In this document: piece after piece, positions 29,547-38,479 of the stretch
How positions within the stretch are numbered: position 1 is the first letter of the stretch
Layout: the number at the start of each line of letters is the position of its first letter
Assembly (NCBI GenBank): GCA_944384125.1
Contig: CALWSF010000004.1
Coordinates: forward strand, 1 to 64,000
Length of the DNA: 64,000 nt
Reading direction: 5' to 3'
Origin: an uncultured Lachnospiraceae bacterium
GTDB taxonomy: Bacteria > Bacillota > Clostridia > Lachnospirales > Lachnospiraceae
The notes under the pieces: generated by a model
The model's input: only the letters and a program-made list of their open reading frames with translations
Databases searched by the model: none
What the model was told of the DNA's origin: nothing
Made by a program: the position numbers and the translations under genes

Positions 29547-29576
29547 AATACAAAACAAAGCGAAGGAGGGGTCAGT

Positions 29577-30011
29577 ATGGCGTGGATTATATGGCTTGCA
29601 ATTTTTGTTGTGCTGATTGGTATCGAAGCGGCGACGATGGCGCTTACTACGATCTGGTTTGCCGGCGGAGCAATTGTAGCTTTTTTCCTGGCTCTTATGG
29701 GGGTCGGAAAATATGTCCAGATGGCAGTTTTTTTCATTGTGTCCTGCGCTCTCCTGTTTTTTACAAGACCCTTTGCACTGCGGTATGTAAATAAAAAAAC
29801 AGTGAAGACTAACGTGGAAGAACTGACAGGGAAAAAGGCCCGTGTTACGGAGGAGATCGACAATGATCTGGCGAAAGGAGCTGCGATTTTGTCAGGACAG
29901 GAATGGACGGCGCGCTCCACAGACGGAGACAGGATCCCGGCAGGAACCATGGTTACCGTAGATTCGGTAAAGGGAGTCAAATTGATGGTAAGCAGAATAA
30001 AGGAGGATTAA
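29577..30011 (+). CDS. NfeD-family membrane protein
   Basis: The 144-residue protein has two or three membrane helices (residues 4-65) and a C-terminal OB-fold domain (about 80-140, EELTGKKARVTEEID ... GTMVTVDSVKGVKLMV), the short NfeD1b layout. NfeD proteins partner with SPFH/stomatin proteins in membrane microdomains; the SPFH gene is 6 bp downstream. A strong GGAGGGG site precedes the ATG. Confidence 0.92.
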   Translation: MAWIIWLAIFVVLIGIEAATMALTTIWFAGGAIVAFFLALMGVGKYVQMAVFFIVSCALLFFTRPFALRYVNKKTVKTNVEELTGKKARVTEEIDNDLAKGAAILSGQEWTARSTDGDRIPAGTMVTVDSVKGVKLMVSRIKED

Positions 30012-30017
30012 TCAGGT

Positions 30018-30983
30018 ATGGCAGGATTGGCAACTTTCATCAGTTTTGTTGTGATTGCGATCGTTGTTCTTTTAGTGCTGGCTTCATGTATCCGCATTGT
30101 GCCGCAGGCGCAGGCTCTGGTTGTAGAGCGTCTGGGGGCGTATCTGGATACCTGGTCAGTGGGAATTCATTTCAAGGTTCCGTTTATTGATCGGGTGGCA
30201 AAGCGGGTTATATTAAAGGAACAGGTAGTTGATTTTGCACCGCAGCCTGTTATTACGAAGGACAATGTCACGATGAAGATCGATACGGTTGTGTTCTTCC
30301 AGATAACGGATCCGAAACTGTATGCCTACGGGGTTGAAAACCCTATTATGGCAATTGAAAATCTGACAGCTACGACGCTTCGTAATATCATAGGTGATCT
30401 GGAGCTCGATCAGACCCTGACTTCCCGTGAGACAATCAACACAAAGATGCGAGCAGCCCTTGATGTGGCTACGGATCCCTGGGGAATCAAGGTAAACCGT
30501 GTTGAGCTTAAAAATATTATTCCTCCGGCGGCCATTCAGGATGCCATGGAGAAGCAGATGAAAGCAGAGCGGGAACGCCGTGAGGCCATTCTGATAGCCG
30601 AGGGAGAGAAAAAGTCCACGATTCTTGTGGCGGAAGGAAAGAAAGAGTCCCTTATTCTGGAGGCTGAAGCTGACAAAGAGGCGGCGATCCTCAGAGCTGA
30701 AGCTGAGAAGGAGAAGATGATTCGTGAGGCAGAGGGCCGCGCTGAGGCTATTTTGAAGGTTCAGCAGGCAAATGCGGATGGTATTCGTTTTATCCGTGAA
30801 GCGGGAGCCGACAGTGCAGTTCTGCAGCTCAAGAGTCTGGAGGCATTTGCCAAGGCTGCTGACGGACGTGCGACAAAGATTATCATTCCCTCTGAGATTC
30901 AGGGAATCGCCGGTCTGGTAAAAAGCCTTGTGGAGGTTGGAACTGAGACCACACAGCAGGATGGCGATTCAGAAAAGAAATAA
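30018..30983 (+). CDS. SPFH/Band 7 (stomatin-like, QmcA-type) protein
   Basis: The 321-residue protein has one N-terminal membrane anchor (residues 5-27). An SPFH domain (about 30-190) contains VPQAQALVVERLGAYLDTW and PPAAIQDAMEKQMKAERERREAI. A coiled coil rich in EAEKE repeats (about 185-245) and a C-terminal oligomerisation region complete it. It should form large membrane-attached assemblies with NfeD that organise membrane domains or guard the proteostasis of membrane proteins. No protease (HflK/C-type partner) is adjacent. Confidence 0.94.
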   Translation: MAGLATFISFVVIAIVVLLVLASCIRIVPQAQALVVERLGAYLDTWSVGIHFKVPFIDRVAKRVILKEQVVDFAPQPVITKDNVTMKIDTVVFFQITDPKLYAYGVENPIMAIENLTATTLRNIIGDLELDQTLTSRETINTKMRAALDVATDPWGIKVNRVELKNIIPPAAIQDAMEKQMKAERERREAILIAEGEKKSTILVAEGKKESLILEAEADKEAAILRAEAEKEKMIREAEGRAEAILKVQQANADGIRFIREAGADSAVLQLKSLEAFAKAADGRATKIIIPSEIQGIAGLVKSLVEVGTETTQQDGDSEKK

Positions 30984-31222
30984 CAGAGAATAATATGAAC
31001 TTTTGCCCCACTGGCGGCAGGAGTGGGATTATTTATACAGGATAACGAAAGAGGAAACGGGTTACAGGAAGGACTGAGCCGCAGGATTGCGGCCTGACAG
31101 GAAATGCCGTATTTTTCTCTGGACAGGAGACAGCAGAAGGCGCTTGGCGCGGTGGATCTCCGGCCGGAGAAAGATGCGGTATTTCCCTTTCGGGCGTTTT
31201 TTGCCGTGAATAAACATACTTT

Positions 31223-31251
31223 TTGACAATGGCAGGAGATTTAGGTACAAT
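31223..31251 (+). promoter_or_regulatory. Promoter before the small membrane protein and birA
   Basis: TTGACA (31223-31228), 17 bp, TACAAT (31246-31251) is near consensus. It should drive the small membrane protein, birA and mutY. The stretch 30984-31222 holds no supported gene; CCCACT/AGTGGG near 31007-31028 could be a weak terminator of the SPFH gene. Confidence 0.78.
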
Positions 31252-31283
31252 AAAGAGAGTTAAATGGAAGAAAGGCGATGATC

Positions 31284-31586
31284 ATGCAGGAAAAAAGAAA
31301 ATACACCAGAATTTCTTCGTTTGCCCTTGATGTGCTTCATATTGTGGTGGGAATCCTGATCGTGATATTTGCGGTTCTGGCATTTTTAAATCCTGATGAG
31401 AACCGGATTCTCTTTCCGGCTATTTTCATGCTGGCAGCTGTTCTGAATTTTGCCAACGGGTATGACAGGTTCCGGAGAGGAAGAGGAAAAAGAAAAGAAA
31501 AGGCGGCAGGGATTATTCTGATGATGGTGGGAACCGGGCTGTTTCTGCTCTGTGTTCTCAGCACACTTACTATTTTATGGGGGTAA
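31284..31586 (+). CDS. Small three-helix membrane protein
   Basis: This encodes 100 residues with three hydrophobic segments (about 14-33, 42-58 and 75-97) and a basic loop (RFRRGRGKRKEKA) between the second and third. I do not recognise the family with certainty; similar small proteins occur in Lachnospiraceae. The ATG at 31284 is eight bases after AAAGG; the ATG two codons earlier is too close. It lies 7 bp before birA, so it is probably co-transcribed with it. Confidence 0.65.
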   Translation: MQEKRKYTRISSFALDVLHIVVGILIVIFAVLAFLNPDENRILFPAIFMLAAVLNFANGYDRFRRGRGKRKEKAAGIILMMVGTGLFLLCVLSTLTILWG

Positions 31587-31593
31587 ATGAAGC

Positions 31594-32574
31594 GTGAAGA
31601 CAGAAGTATTGCGGATGCTTAAGGAAGCGGACGATTATTTGTCCGGACAGGATATATGTGAACAGCTTCATGTTTCCCGCACGGCAGTGTGGAAAATTAT
31701 AAAACAGCTGGAGGCGGAAGGATATGAGATCGATGCCGTGCGAAATAAAGGATACAGACTTCGGATGGCGGGAGATATTTTAAGCCGTGCGGAGCTGGAA
31801 AGTACGATTAAAACAGAGTGGGCAGGAAAAACGGTTGTTTATCTGGATGAGACGGATTCAACCAACACAGAGGCAAAAAAAGCGGCTGAGGCGGGCGCAT
31901 GCCATGGAACACTGGTTGTCGCTGATTATCAGTCCATGGGAAAGGGACGCCGGGGAAGATGCTGGGATGCTCCTCATGGAGTGGGGGCATGGATGAGTCT
32001 TATCTGCCGTCCTGATGTACATCCGTCCTGTGCATCAATGCTGACTCTTGTATCCGGGATGGCTGTGTGCGATGGCATACGGGCAGTCTGCGGTCTTGAG
32101 GCTCAGATCAAATGGCCCAATGATATTGTGATCGGCGGAAAAAAAGTGTGCGGCATTCTCACGGAGATGAGTACGGAATTGGAGTGTATTAACTATGTGG
32201 TTGCCGGCATAGGAGTCAATGTAAATAACCGGGAATTTCCGGAGGAAATTCGTGATGTTGCCACATCCCTTCTGCTGGAAACGGGTGCGATGGTTTCACG
32301 AAGCCGCATTATAGCGGCTACCATGGAAGCTTTTGAAGCCTATTATGCCCGGTTTATGAAATATAAGAGCATGAAAGATCTGATGGATCTTTACAATGAG
32401 CGTCTGGCAAATCTGGGACGTGAGGTTCGGGTACTTGGGACGGATTATTCATATGAGGGAACTGCTCTGGGAATTGACGAGATGGGGGAACTTCTTGTAA
32501 AGACAGAGGACGGAAAAGTGCATCATGTGATTTCGGGGGAAGTATCGGTTCGTGGAATTTATGGATATGTATAA
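31594..32574 (+). CDS. birA: Bifunctional biotin ligase / biotin repressor BirA
   Basis: The 326-residue protein has an N-terminal winged helix (residues 1-62, SGQDICEQLHVSRTAVWKIIKQL). The biotin-protein ligase domain has the biotinyl-AMP loop GKGRRGRCWDAPHG near residue 113 and KWPNDIVIGGKKVCGIL near 174. A C-terminal SH3-like cap (about 270-326) follows. It activates biotin and attaches it to carboxylases; the HTH predicts that it represses the bioB operon through the operator at 4517. The start is GTG after GGGGGT. The end overlaps mutY by 23 bp. Confidence 0.96.
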   Translation: MKTEVLRMLKEADDYLSGQDICEQLHVSRTAVWKIIKQLEAEGYEIDAVRNKGYRLRMAGDILSRAELESTIKTEWAGKTVVYLDETDSTNTEAKKAAEAGACHGTLVVADYQSMGKGRRGRCWDAPHGVGAWMSLICRPDVHPSCASMLTLVSGMAVCDGIRAVCGLEAQIKWPNDIVIGGKKVCGILTEMSTELECINYVVAGIGVNVNNREFPEEIRDVATSLLLETGAMVSRSRIIAATMEAFEAYYARFMKYKSMKDLMDLYNERLANLGREVRVLGTDYSYEGTALGIDEMGELLVKTEDGKVHHVISGEVSVRGIYGYV

Positions 32575-33727
32575 CAGTTTTTATGAGGGCTTGAAGGTGC
32601 TGGAGCGCCGGGATACGCCTCTTGAGGCGGATGAACGGATAAAGGCAGCTGCAAAGCCCCTGCTTTTATGGTACGGAAAAAACAGAAGGATTCTTCCGTG
32701 GCGGGAGGAGAATACGCCTTACCGCGTGTGGGTGTCCGAGATTATGCTGCAGCAGACAAGGGTTGAGGCAGTGAAACCATACTTTTCCCGTTTTATGGAG
32801 GAACTGCCGGATATCCGGGCGCTTGCCTGCGTGGAGGAGGAGCGGCTTTTAAAGCTGTGGGAAGGCCTGGGGTATTACACCCGGGCCAGAAATCTGAAAA
32901 AGGCTGCAAAAATTCTGACAGATAAGTATGACGGGGAGATGCCGGCTTCCTATAAAGATATTCTGTCTCTGCCCGGGATAGGAAGTTATACGGCGGGAGC
33001 GGTCGCGTCCATCGCATTCGGGATACCGGAACCGGCAGTGGACGGAAATGTCCTGCGGGTAATGACCCGGATTTTTGCTGATTCTGAGGATATAACCAGA
33101 CCGGCTGTAAAGAAAAAATATGAAGGGCTTTTGAGGACAGCGCTGCTGGACATATCATCGGCCGGTCCGGAAACGTCTGAAATATTGCAGAAACAGTTTC
33201 CGGTGCACACCCTGCCCGGCAATTATAATCAGGCATGGATTGAGCTTGGGGCTCTCATCTGTATTCCATCCGGCAGGCCTCTCTGTGAAGAATGTCCTCT
33301 GGAATCGCTCTGTCTTTCTAAAAAGGAGGGAAGACAGGAGGAGTTTCCGGTGCGGGCTCCCAAAAAGCCGAGAAGGATTGAGGAGAAAACCGTTTTTGTA
33401 ATTGAGTGGAAGGACAGAGTTGCAATCCGAAAAAGAAGTGCCCGTGGCCTCCTGGCATCTCTGTATGAATTCCCCAATGCAGAAGGACATGTTGAGAAGA
33501 AAGAAGCAGCGACTGTTCTGAAGCTGGCGGAGGAGGACATTGAGGATATAACTGTTCTCCCGGATTCCGTTCATGTTTTTTCCCATGTGGAATGGCATAT
33601 GACGGGATACAGGGTCCGTCTCAGAAACGGATGCCCTGAAAATTATAAAATGGTAAAAAAAGAGGAGATAAGCTCTAAATATCCTGTGCCCAGCGCTTTT
33701 GGAGTGTATACAAATGCTCTGATGTGA
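32552..33727 (+). CDS. mutY: A/G-specific adenine DNA glycosylase MutY
   Basis: The 391-residue enzyme removes adenine mispaired with 8-oxoguanine. It shows WVSEIMLQQTRV with the catalytic glutamate, the helix-hairpin-helix LPGIGSYTAGAVASIAFG with the catalytic aspartate in PAVDGNV, and a 4Fe-4S cysteine loop CIPSGRPLCEECPLESLC. The C-terminal NUDIX-like domain (about 265-390) recognises 8-oxoG. The GTG at 32552 overlaps the birA end; ATG codons at 32561 and 32567 are alternatives. Confidence 0.95.
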   Translation: MEFMDMYNSFYEGLKVLERRDTPLEADERIKAAAKPLLLWYGKNRRILPWREENTPYRVWVSEIMLQQTRVEAVKPYFSRFMEELPDIRALACVEEERLLKLWEGLGYYTRARNLKKAAKILTDKYDGEMPASYKDILSLPGIGSYTAGAVASIAFGIPEPAVDGNVLRVMTRIFADSEDITRPAVKKKYEGLLRTALLDISSAGPETSEILQKQFPVHTLPGNYNQAWIELGALICIPSGRPLCEECPLESLCLSKKEGRQEEFPVRAPKKPRRIEEKTVFVIEWKDRVAIRKRSARGLLASLYEFPNAEGHVEKKEAATVLKLAEEDIEDITVLPDSVHVFSHVEWHMTGYRVRLRNGCPENYKMVKKEEISSKYPVPSAFGVYTNALM

Positions 33728-33799
33728 GATAATGAAAGAAAGAAGGGTTCCGTCCAAAGCGGCTGATATTTAAAATGCGGACGGCGGAGAATGACAGTT

Positions 33800-34738
33800 A
33801 TGAAAAAATTATTGTTTGTTTTCAATCCGAGATCGGGTAAAGAGCAGATAAGGAGCAAGCTGCTCAGTATTCTGGATATTTTTGTCAAGGCCGGGTATGA
33901 TGTGTCCGTTCATGTCACGCAGAAACCGGGGGATGCCGCAGCGGTTATAAAGCGGAGAGCACGTTTCCGTACTTTCGTGGTTGTGAGCGGAGGCGACGGA
34001 ACATTAAATGAGGCAGTGTCCGGTATCATGGCTTTTCCGCCTGAAAAGCGCCCTTCGCTCGGATATATTCCATCAGGTTCCACTAATGACTTTGCGTCCA
34101 GTCTGGGTCTGCCGAGAGACATGAAGAAAGCAGCCCGCCTGGCAGTCAGCGGAAGGGATTTTCCGGTTGACGTGGGAGAATTCGGAGGCGACAGGTATTT
34201 TGTGTATGTTGCGGCATTCGGAGCATTTACAGAAGTATCCTACAGTACGCCCCAGGAGGCTAAGAATATTCTGGGGCACCAGGCATATATGCTGGAAGCA
34301 GTTAAGAAAATTACGAATCTCAAATCATACCGGATGCGGTTTGTGTGCGGGGACTGGGTCCTTGACGATGAATTTATACTCGGCATGGTAACCAACACTA
34401 TCAGTATTGGCGGCTTCAAAGGACTGGTGGGTGCGGATGTGGCTCTTGATGACGGAGAGTTTGAGGTGCTTCTGATACGAAGACCCAGAACCCCGAAGGA
34501 TATTGCAAATATTGCAGCTTATCTGATCCAGCGGGAGGGAGAGAATGAGTGTGTGTACAAGTTCCGGGCCCATGAGCTTTCCGTTGAGTCGGAGGAACCG
34601 GTGGACTGGTCTCTGGACGGGGAATACGGAGGCAGCCGGACAGAGGTAAAAATCCGGAATCTGAGGCGTGCCGTGGCGATTCGGAGAGGAACGGCGGATC
34701 CGGTCGATACGTCGCGAAATTCCGCGGAAAAACTTTAG
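33800..34738 (+). CDS. Diacylglycerol/lipid kinase (YegS/DgkB family)
   Basis: The 312-residue protein belongs to the DAGK catalytic family: NPRSGKEQIRSKL at the start, VVSGGDGTLNEAVSGI near residue 58, and PSGSTNDFASSLGLP near 90. It probably phosphorylates diacylglycerol for recycling into phospholipid, though YegS-like enzymes vary in substrate. The ATG at 33800 has GCGGAG nine bases upstream, better than the ATG at 33791. It precedes rpoD, which has its own promoter. Confidence 0.9.
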   Translation: MKKLLFVFNPRSGKEQIRSKLLSILDIFVKAGYDVSVHVTQKPGDAAAVIKRRARFRTFVVVSGGDGTLNEAVSGIMAFPPEKRPSLGYIPSGSTNDFASSLGLPRDMKKAARLAVSGRDFPVDVGEFGGDRYFVYVAAFGAFTEVSYSTPQEAKNILGHQAYMLEAVKKITNLKSYRMRFVCGDWVLDDEFILGMVTNTISIGGFKGLVGADVALDDGEFEVLLIRRPRTPKDIANIAAYLIQREGENECVYKFRAHELSVESEEPVDWSLDGEYGGSRTEVKIRNLRRAVAIRRGTADPVDTSRNSAEKL

Positions 34739-34745
34739 AAATATG

Positions 34746-34774
34746 TTGAAAAAAATTTTTTCATAGTATATAAT
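34746..34774 (+). promoter_or_regulatory. Promoter of rpoD
   Basis: TTGAAA (34746-34751), 17 bp, TATAAT (34769-34774), about 60 bp before the rpoD start and just after the lipid kinase gene. Confidence 0.8.
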
Positions 34775-34834
34775 AAAAGGCCGAGTAATCATTTGGATAT
34801 TTCTAAGCGAAAGAGAGCGAAAGGACGTTAATTC

Positions 34835-35962
34835 GTGGAGAAAGAGAATTTTTTAGAGAAATTAAGGAAACTTGTTGAGCTGGGAAAAACAAAGCAGAAT
34901 GCTTTGGATGTCACGGAGATCAATAATTTTTTTATAGGGGACAATCTGCAGACGGAGCAGATGGAGCAGATCTACAGCTATCTGGAGCAGAACAATATTG
35001 ATGTGATCCCTGAGGTAATAGATGATTCTCTTCTGATAGAGGGGGATCCTCTGCTCCTGGAGGACGCGGATGACGAATTCCTTAAAGGTGAGGAAGAGGA
35101 TATCGATCTGGATGCCATTGATCTTCTGGAGGGAATCGGTACGGAGGATCCGGTTCGCATGTACCTGAAGGAGATTGGTACGGTGCCTCTTCTGAGTGCG
35201 GACGAGGAGGTGCGCCTGGCCAAACGCAAGGCGGAGGGAGATGTAAACGCCAAGGAGCGTCTTATTGAGGCTAATCTGCGTCTTGTTGTGAGCATTGCGA
35301 AGCGTTACACCGGCAGAGGCATGAGTTTTCTTGATCTGGTTCAGGAGGGAAATCTGGGCCTTATAAAAGGTGTTGAGAAGTTCGATTATACAAAAGGATA
35401 TAAACTCAGTACATATGCTACGTGGTGGATTCGCCAGTCGGTAACGAGAGCTCTGGCTGATCAGGCCAGGACAATCCGGGTTCCCGTGCATATGGTGGAG
35501 ACGATCAACAAGATGTCGAAAATGCAGCGCAAGCTTACGCTGGAGCTGGGGTATGAGCCATCGGTGGCGGAGCTCTCAGAGGCTCTCGATATGTCTGAGG
35601 ACAAGGTAATGGAGATCATGCAGATAGCGAGGGAACCTGCTTCTCTGGAGACACCGATCGGAGAGGAGGATGACTCCAATCTGGGAGATTTTGTGGCAGA
35701 CAGCAATGTGGTTACACCCGAGGGAAATGTGGAGTCTGTCATGCTGCGTGAGCACATAGATGCGCTTCTGGGAGATTTGAAGGAGAGAGAGCGGCAGGTT
35801 ATTATGCTTCGCTTTGGTCTGGAGGACGGTCATCCGAGAACGCTTGAAGAGGTAGGCAAGGAGTTTAACGTGACGCGCGAGCGAATCCGTCAGATCGAGG
35901 CCAAGGCTCTCAGAAAGCTGAGAAATCCGGTAAGAAGCAAGAGAATTCGGGATTTTCTGTAA
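34835..35962 (+). CDS. rpoD: Primary sigma factor RpoD (SigA)
   Basis: The 375-residue housekeeping sigma factor holds region 1.1 (residues 1-60) and region 1.2 ([16 protein letters not shown]). Region 2 ([51 protein letters not shown]) binds the -10 box. Region 3 and region 4.2 ([20 protein letters not shown]) follow; region 4.2 binds -35. The start is GTG after AAAGGACG. Unusually for Firmicutes, dnaG is not next to it; it is expressed from its own promoter and closed by a terminator. Confidence 0.97.
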   Translation: MEKENFLEKLRKLVELGKTKQNALDVTEINNFFIGDNLQTEQMEQIYSYLEQNNIDVIPEVIDDSLLIEGDPLLLEDADDEFLKGEEEDIDLDAIDLLEGIGTEDPVRMYLKEIGTVPLLSADEEVRLAKRKAEGDVNAKERLIEANLRLVVSIAKRYTGRGMSFLDLVQEGNLGLIKGVEKFDYTKGYKLSTYATWWIRQSVTRALADQARTIRVPVHMVETINKMSKMQRKLTLELGYEPSVAELSEALDMSEDKVMEIMQIAREPASLETPIGEEDDSNLGDFVADSNVVTPEGNVESVMLREHIDALLGDLKERERQVIMLRFGLEDGHPRTLEEVGKEFNVTRERIRQIEAKALRKLRNPVRSKRIRDFL

Positions 35963-35974
35963 GAAAGAGGATGG

Positions 35975-36017
35975 AAAAGCAGTTTGTGTCCGGTAAAACG
36001 GGAGCAGACTGCTTTTT
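35975..36017 (+). terminator. rpoD terminator
   Basis: AAAAGCAGT (35975-35983) pairs with ACTGCTTTT (36008-36016), with an inner CCGG/CGGG pairing and a T-run. Confidence 0.75.
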
Positions 36018-36079
36018 ATTAATAGATGTGATGCCCGGCTGCGGTTCGGGCAGGTTGTTTCACAGGGAGGCGGCAGGAT

Positions 36080-36730
36080 ATGGCGAATAGTGGCTGTCAG
36101 GCACCGAAAAAAAATTATCAGAAGGAAATGGAGCGGGTGCTGGAATCCATACAGGATAAAAAAGAACTGCCCACACTGTTTCTGCACAGCTGCTGTGCGC
36201 CCTGCAGCAGTTATGTGCTTGAATATCTGTCCCGGTATTTTCAGATTACCGTTTTTTATTATAATCCCAATATATCGCCGAGAGAGGAATATGAGGAACG
36301 GACAGCGGAAGTGGAGCGATTTATAAAAGAATTTCCCGCAGAAACACCGGTGCGTTTTGTGGAAGGAGAGTACTGTCCCGAGAAATTTTATGCCGCAGTA
36401 TCAGGGCATGAGCAGGACAGAGAGGGCGGAGCAAGATGTGAAATCTGTTTCCGGATGAGACTTGAGGAAGCAGCCAGACTTGCGGCAGAAGGCGGTTATG
36501 ACTGGTATACTACTACGCTTACCATAAGTCCGCTGAAAAATGCGGATCTGCTGAATGCGCTGGGAAATGAGATGGGCAGGAAGTATGGTGTACGTTTTTT
36601 AAGCTCAGACTTTAAGAAAAAGAATGGATACAAACGTTCCGTTGAACTCTCCCGGCAGTATGGTCTGTACCGGCAGAATTATTGCGGCTGTGTGTTTTCA
36701 AAACGTGACAGTGAGAGAAGGGAAGGATGA
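36080..36730 (+). CDS. queH: Epoxyqueuosine reductase QueH
   Basis: The 216-residue protein (formerly DUF208) has the cysteine pairs SCCAPCSSYVLEYL near residue 38 and GARCEICFRMRLEEA near 120. TTTLTISPLKN and the closing FKKKNGYKRSVELSRQYGLYRQNYCGCVFS block are also present. QueH carries out the last step of tRNA queuosine synthesis, replacing QueG. A GGGAGG site precedes the ATG by nine bases. It ends 4 bp before the HAD gene. Confidence 0.93.
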   Translation: MANSGCQAPKKNYQKEMERVLESIQDKKELPTLFLHSCCAPCSSYVLEYLSRYFQITVFYYNPNISPREEYEERTAEVERFIKEFPAETPVRFVEGEYCPEKFYAAVSGHEQDREGGARCEICFRMRLEEAARLAAEGGYDWYTTTLTISPLKNADLLNALGNEMGRKYGVRFLSSDFKKKNGYKRSVELSRQYGLYRQNYCGCVFSKRDSERREG

Positions 36731-36734
36731 CAGA

Positions 36735-37409
36735 ATGTATCGCTTGTGTATTTTTGATCTGGACGGAACGCTCCTCGATACGATCGGAGCACTGACCTAT
36801 GCGACAAATAAGACTCTGGCGGCCTTTGGCCTGGGGCCGATTGAGCCGGAGCAGACAAAAAGGATCGTGGGAGACGGCTACAGAACACAGATGGAGCGTG
36901 CGCTGCGCCTTTTCGGCGATGAACAGATGGTTCATTATGATGAGTCGCTTCCTGTTTACATGGATAATTTTTCAAAATACTGTATGAAAGATGTGGTTCC
37001 CTATGACGGTATTCCTCATCTTCTTGCTTTTCTTAAAGAGCGCGGAATAAAGATGGCTGTGTTTTCCAACAAGCCTCATCATCAGGCGGTGGAAAATATT
37101 GAGGCTGTTTTCGGGCCCGGGTATTTTGATGTGGTCCGGGGAGAGCAGCCGGGCATTCCCAAAAAGCCGGCGCCTGACGGAGCACTCCTCATATCGGAGG
37201 AGCTGGGAATTTTACCGGAAGAGTGCCTGTATCTGGGGGATACAAATACGGACATGAAGACGGGAGCGGCAGCAGGGATGGATACGGCAGGCGTGCTGTG
37301 GGGATTCAGGGGAAGAGAAGAGCTGGCGGCTTTTCATCCCAGATACCTGGCAGAACATCCTTCCCAGATAGAGGCAATTATTGAAAACGAAAATGCAGGC
37401 AGGATGTGA
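36735..37409 (+). CDS. HAD-family phosphatase (phosphoglycolate phosphatase-like)
   Basis: The 224-residue protein has HAD motif I FDLDGTLLDT, motif II VFSNKPH, motif III IPKKPAPDG with its lysine, and motif IV YLGDTNTDMKTG. The cap of about 70 residues after motif I is of the Gph/PpaX type. The substrate is not certain (phosphoglycolate or another phosphate ester). I start at 36735, with GAAGG upstream; the longer frame runs inside queH. It overlaps nothing in znuA once that gene is started at 37451. Confidence 0.85.
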   Translation: MYRLCIFDLDGTLLDTIGALTYATNKTLAAFGLGPIEPEQTKRIVGDGYRTQMERALRLFGDEQMVHYDESLPVYMDNFSKYCMKDVVPYDGIPHLLAFLKERGIKMAVFSNKPHHQAVENIEAVFGPGYFDVVRGEQPGIPKKPAPDGALLISEELGILPEECLYLGDTNTDMKTGAAAGMDTAGVLWGFRGREELAAFHPRYLAEHPSQIEAIIENENAGRM

Positions 37410-37450
37410 TTATTCTGCCGGGCGAAAGGCACATGGATAGGAGGAAGGCA

Positions 37451-38479
37451 ATGAGAGAAAAGGGCAGGATAAACCGCGGATGGCTTCAGCTGGCAGCGGT
37501 TCTCCTTTCCGTGCTGTTTATGGCGGTGGGCTGTGGTACGGTCCATAAAGAAAAAAGTGCCCCATCAGAGCAGGATGAGCGCCTGAATGTGGTAACAACT
37601 GTGTTTCCATATTACGATTTCCTGAGACAGATTGCGGGGGACAGGATTCAGCTCACGCTTGTTGTTCCGGCCGGTATGGACAGCCATTCCTTTGAACCGA
37701 CTCCGGCAGATATTATCACAATTCAGAATGCGGATCTGCTGGTCTGCAATGGCGGAGCGATGGAGCAGTGGCTTACCAGAGTGCTGGATTCTCTTGAGGG
37801 CGGACAGGAGCCCGGATGTGTAGTCAGAATGATGGATTATGTGGATACTGTTCAGGAAGAGATTGTAGAAGGAATGGAGGATGAAGAGCATCATCACGAC
37901 GGGGAAGAAGAGCATGATGAGGACGGCGAGGAAAATCATGTTCATGAAATTGAGTATGACGAGCATATCTGGACATCGCCTGTCAATGCGATGAAGCTTA
38001 CGGAGGTCCTCTCGGAGACTCTGAGCGGACTGGATCCCGACGGCCGTTTTGTCTACAGTGAAAATGCCGCAGTTTATGTGGAAAAGCTGAGTAAGCTTGA
38101 TCAGGAGTTTCGTGATATTGTGGCATCCGGAAAGAGACGGCTCATCGTGTTTGGAGACAAATTTCCGCTGCGGTATTTTTTTGAGGAGTACGGACTGGAC
38201 TACCGTGCGGCATTTTCAGGATGCAGCACCGATACGGAACCGAGTGCCAAAACGATTGCGTATCTGATTGACAAGGTGCGTGAGGAAAATATACCGGCTG
38301 TGTATTATCTGGAGCTTTCAAGCCCACGGGTGGCAGAGATAATCAGCGAGGAGACGGGAGCGGAGCCGCTTCTGTTTCATTCCTGCCATAACGTGACCAG
38401 AAAGCAGTTTGAGCAGGGGATCACATACCTGGAGATGATGGAACAGAATGCAGTTAATTTGAGAAAAGGATTGGAATAG
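37451..38479 (+). CDS. znuA: Zinc ABC transporter substrate-binding lipoprotein
   Basis: The 342-residue protein starts with a lipoprotein signal (lipobox AVGC near residue 32) and the cluster A-I fold (VTTVFPYYDFLRQIAGD, GMDSHSFEPTPADI with the first metal His). A His/Glu/Asp-rich loop (EEHHHDGEEEHDEDGEENHVH, residues about 142-162) is typical of zinc-specific members and may sense or capture zinc. Conserved HIWTSPVNA follows. The start follows AGGAGG. It is first of znuACB. Confidence 0.92.
   Translation: MREKGRINRGWLQLAAVLLSVLFMAVGCGTVHKEKSAPSEQDERLNVVTTVFPYYDFLRQIAGDRIQLTLVVPAGMDSHSFEPTPADIITIQNADLLVCNGGAMEQWLTRVLDSLEGGQEPGCVVRMMDYVDTVQEEIVEGMEDEEHHHDGEEEHDEDGEENHVHEIEYDEHIWTSPVNAMKLTEVLSETLSGLDPDGRFVYSENAAVYVEKLSKLDQEFRDIVASGKRRLIVFGDKFPLRYFFEEYGLDYRAAFSGCSTDTEPSAKTIAYLIDKVREENIPAVYYLELSSPRVAEIISEETGAEPLLFHSCHNVTRKQFEQGITYLEMMEQNAVNLRKGLE

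Noticed and set aside
31062..31250. A 62-codon minus-strand frame in the gap after the SPFH gene
   Set aside because: It has no ribosome binding site, a composition typical of chance frames, and overlaps the promoter of the next plus-strand gene.
33250..33312. MutY iron-sulfur loop with seven rather than six residues between the first two cysteines
   Set aside because: A one-residue longer first spacing seems to be common in clostridial MutY proteins (from memory), so it is not treated as a defect.
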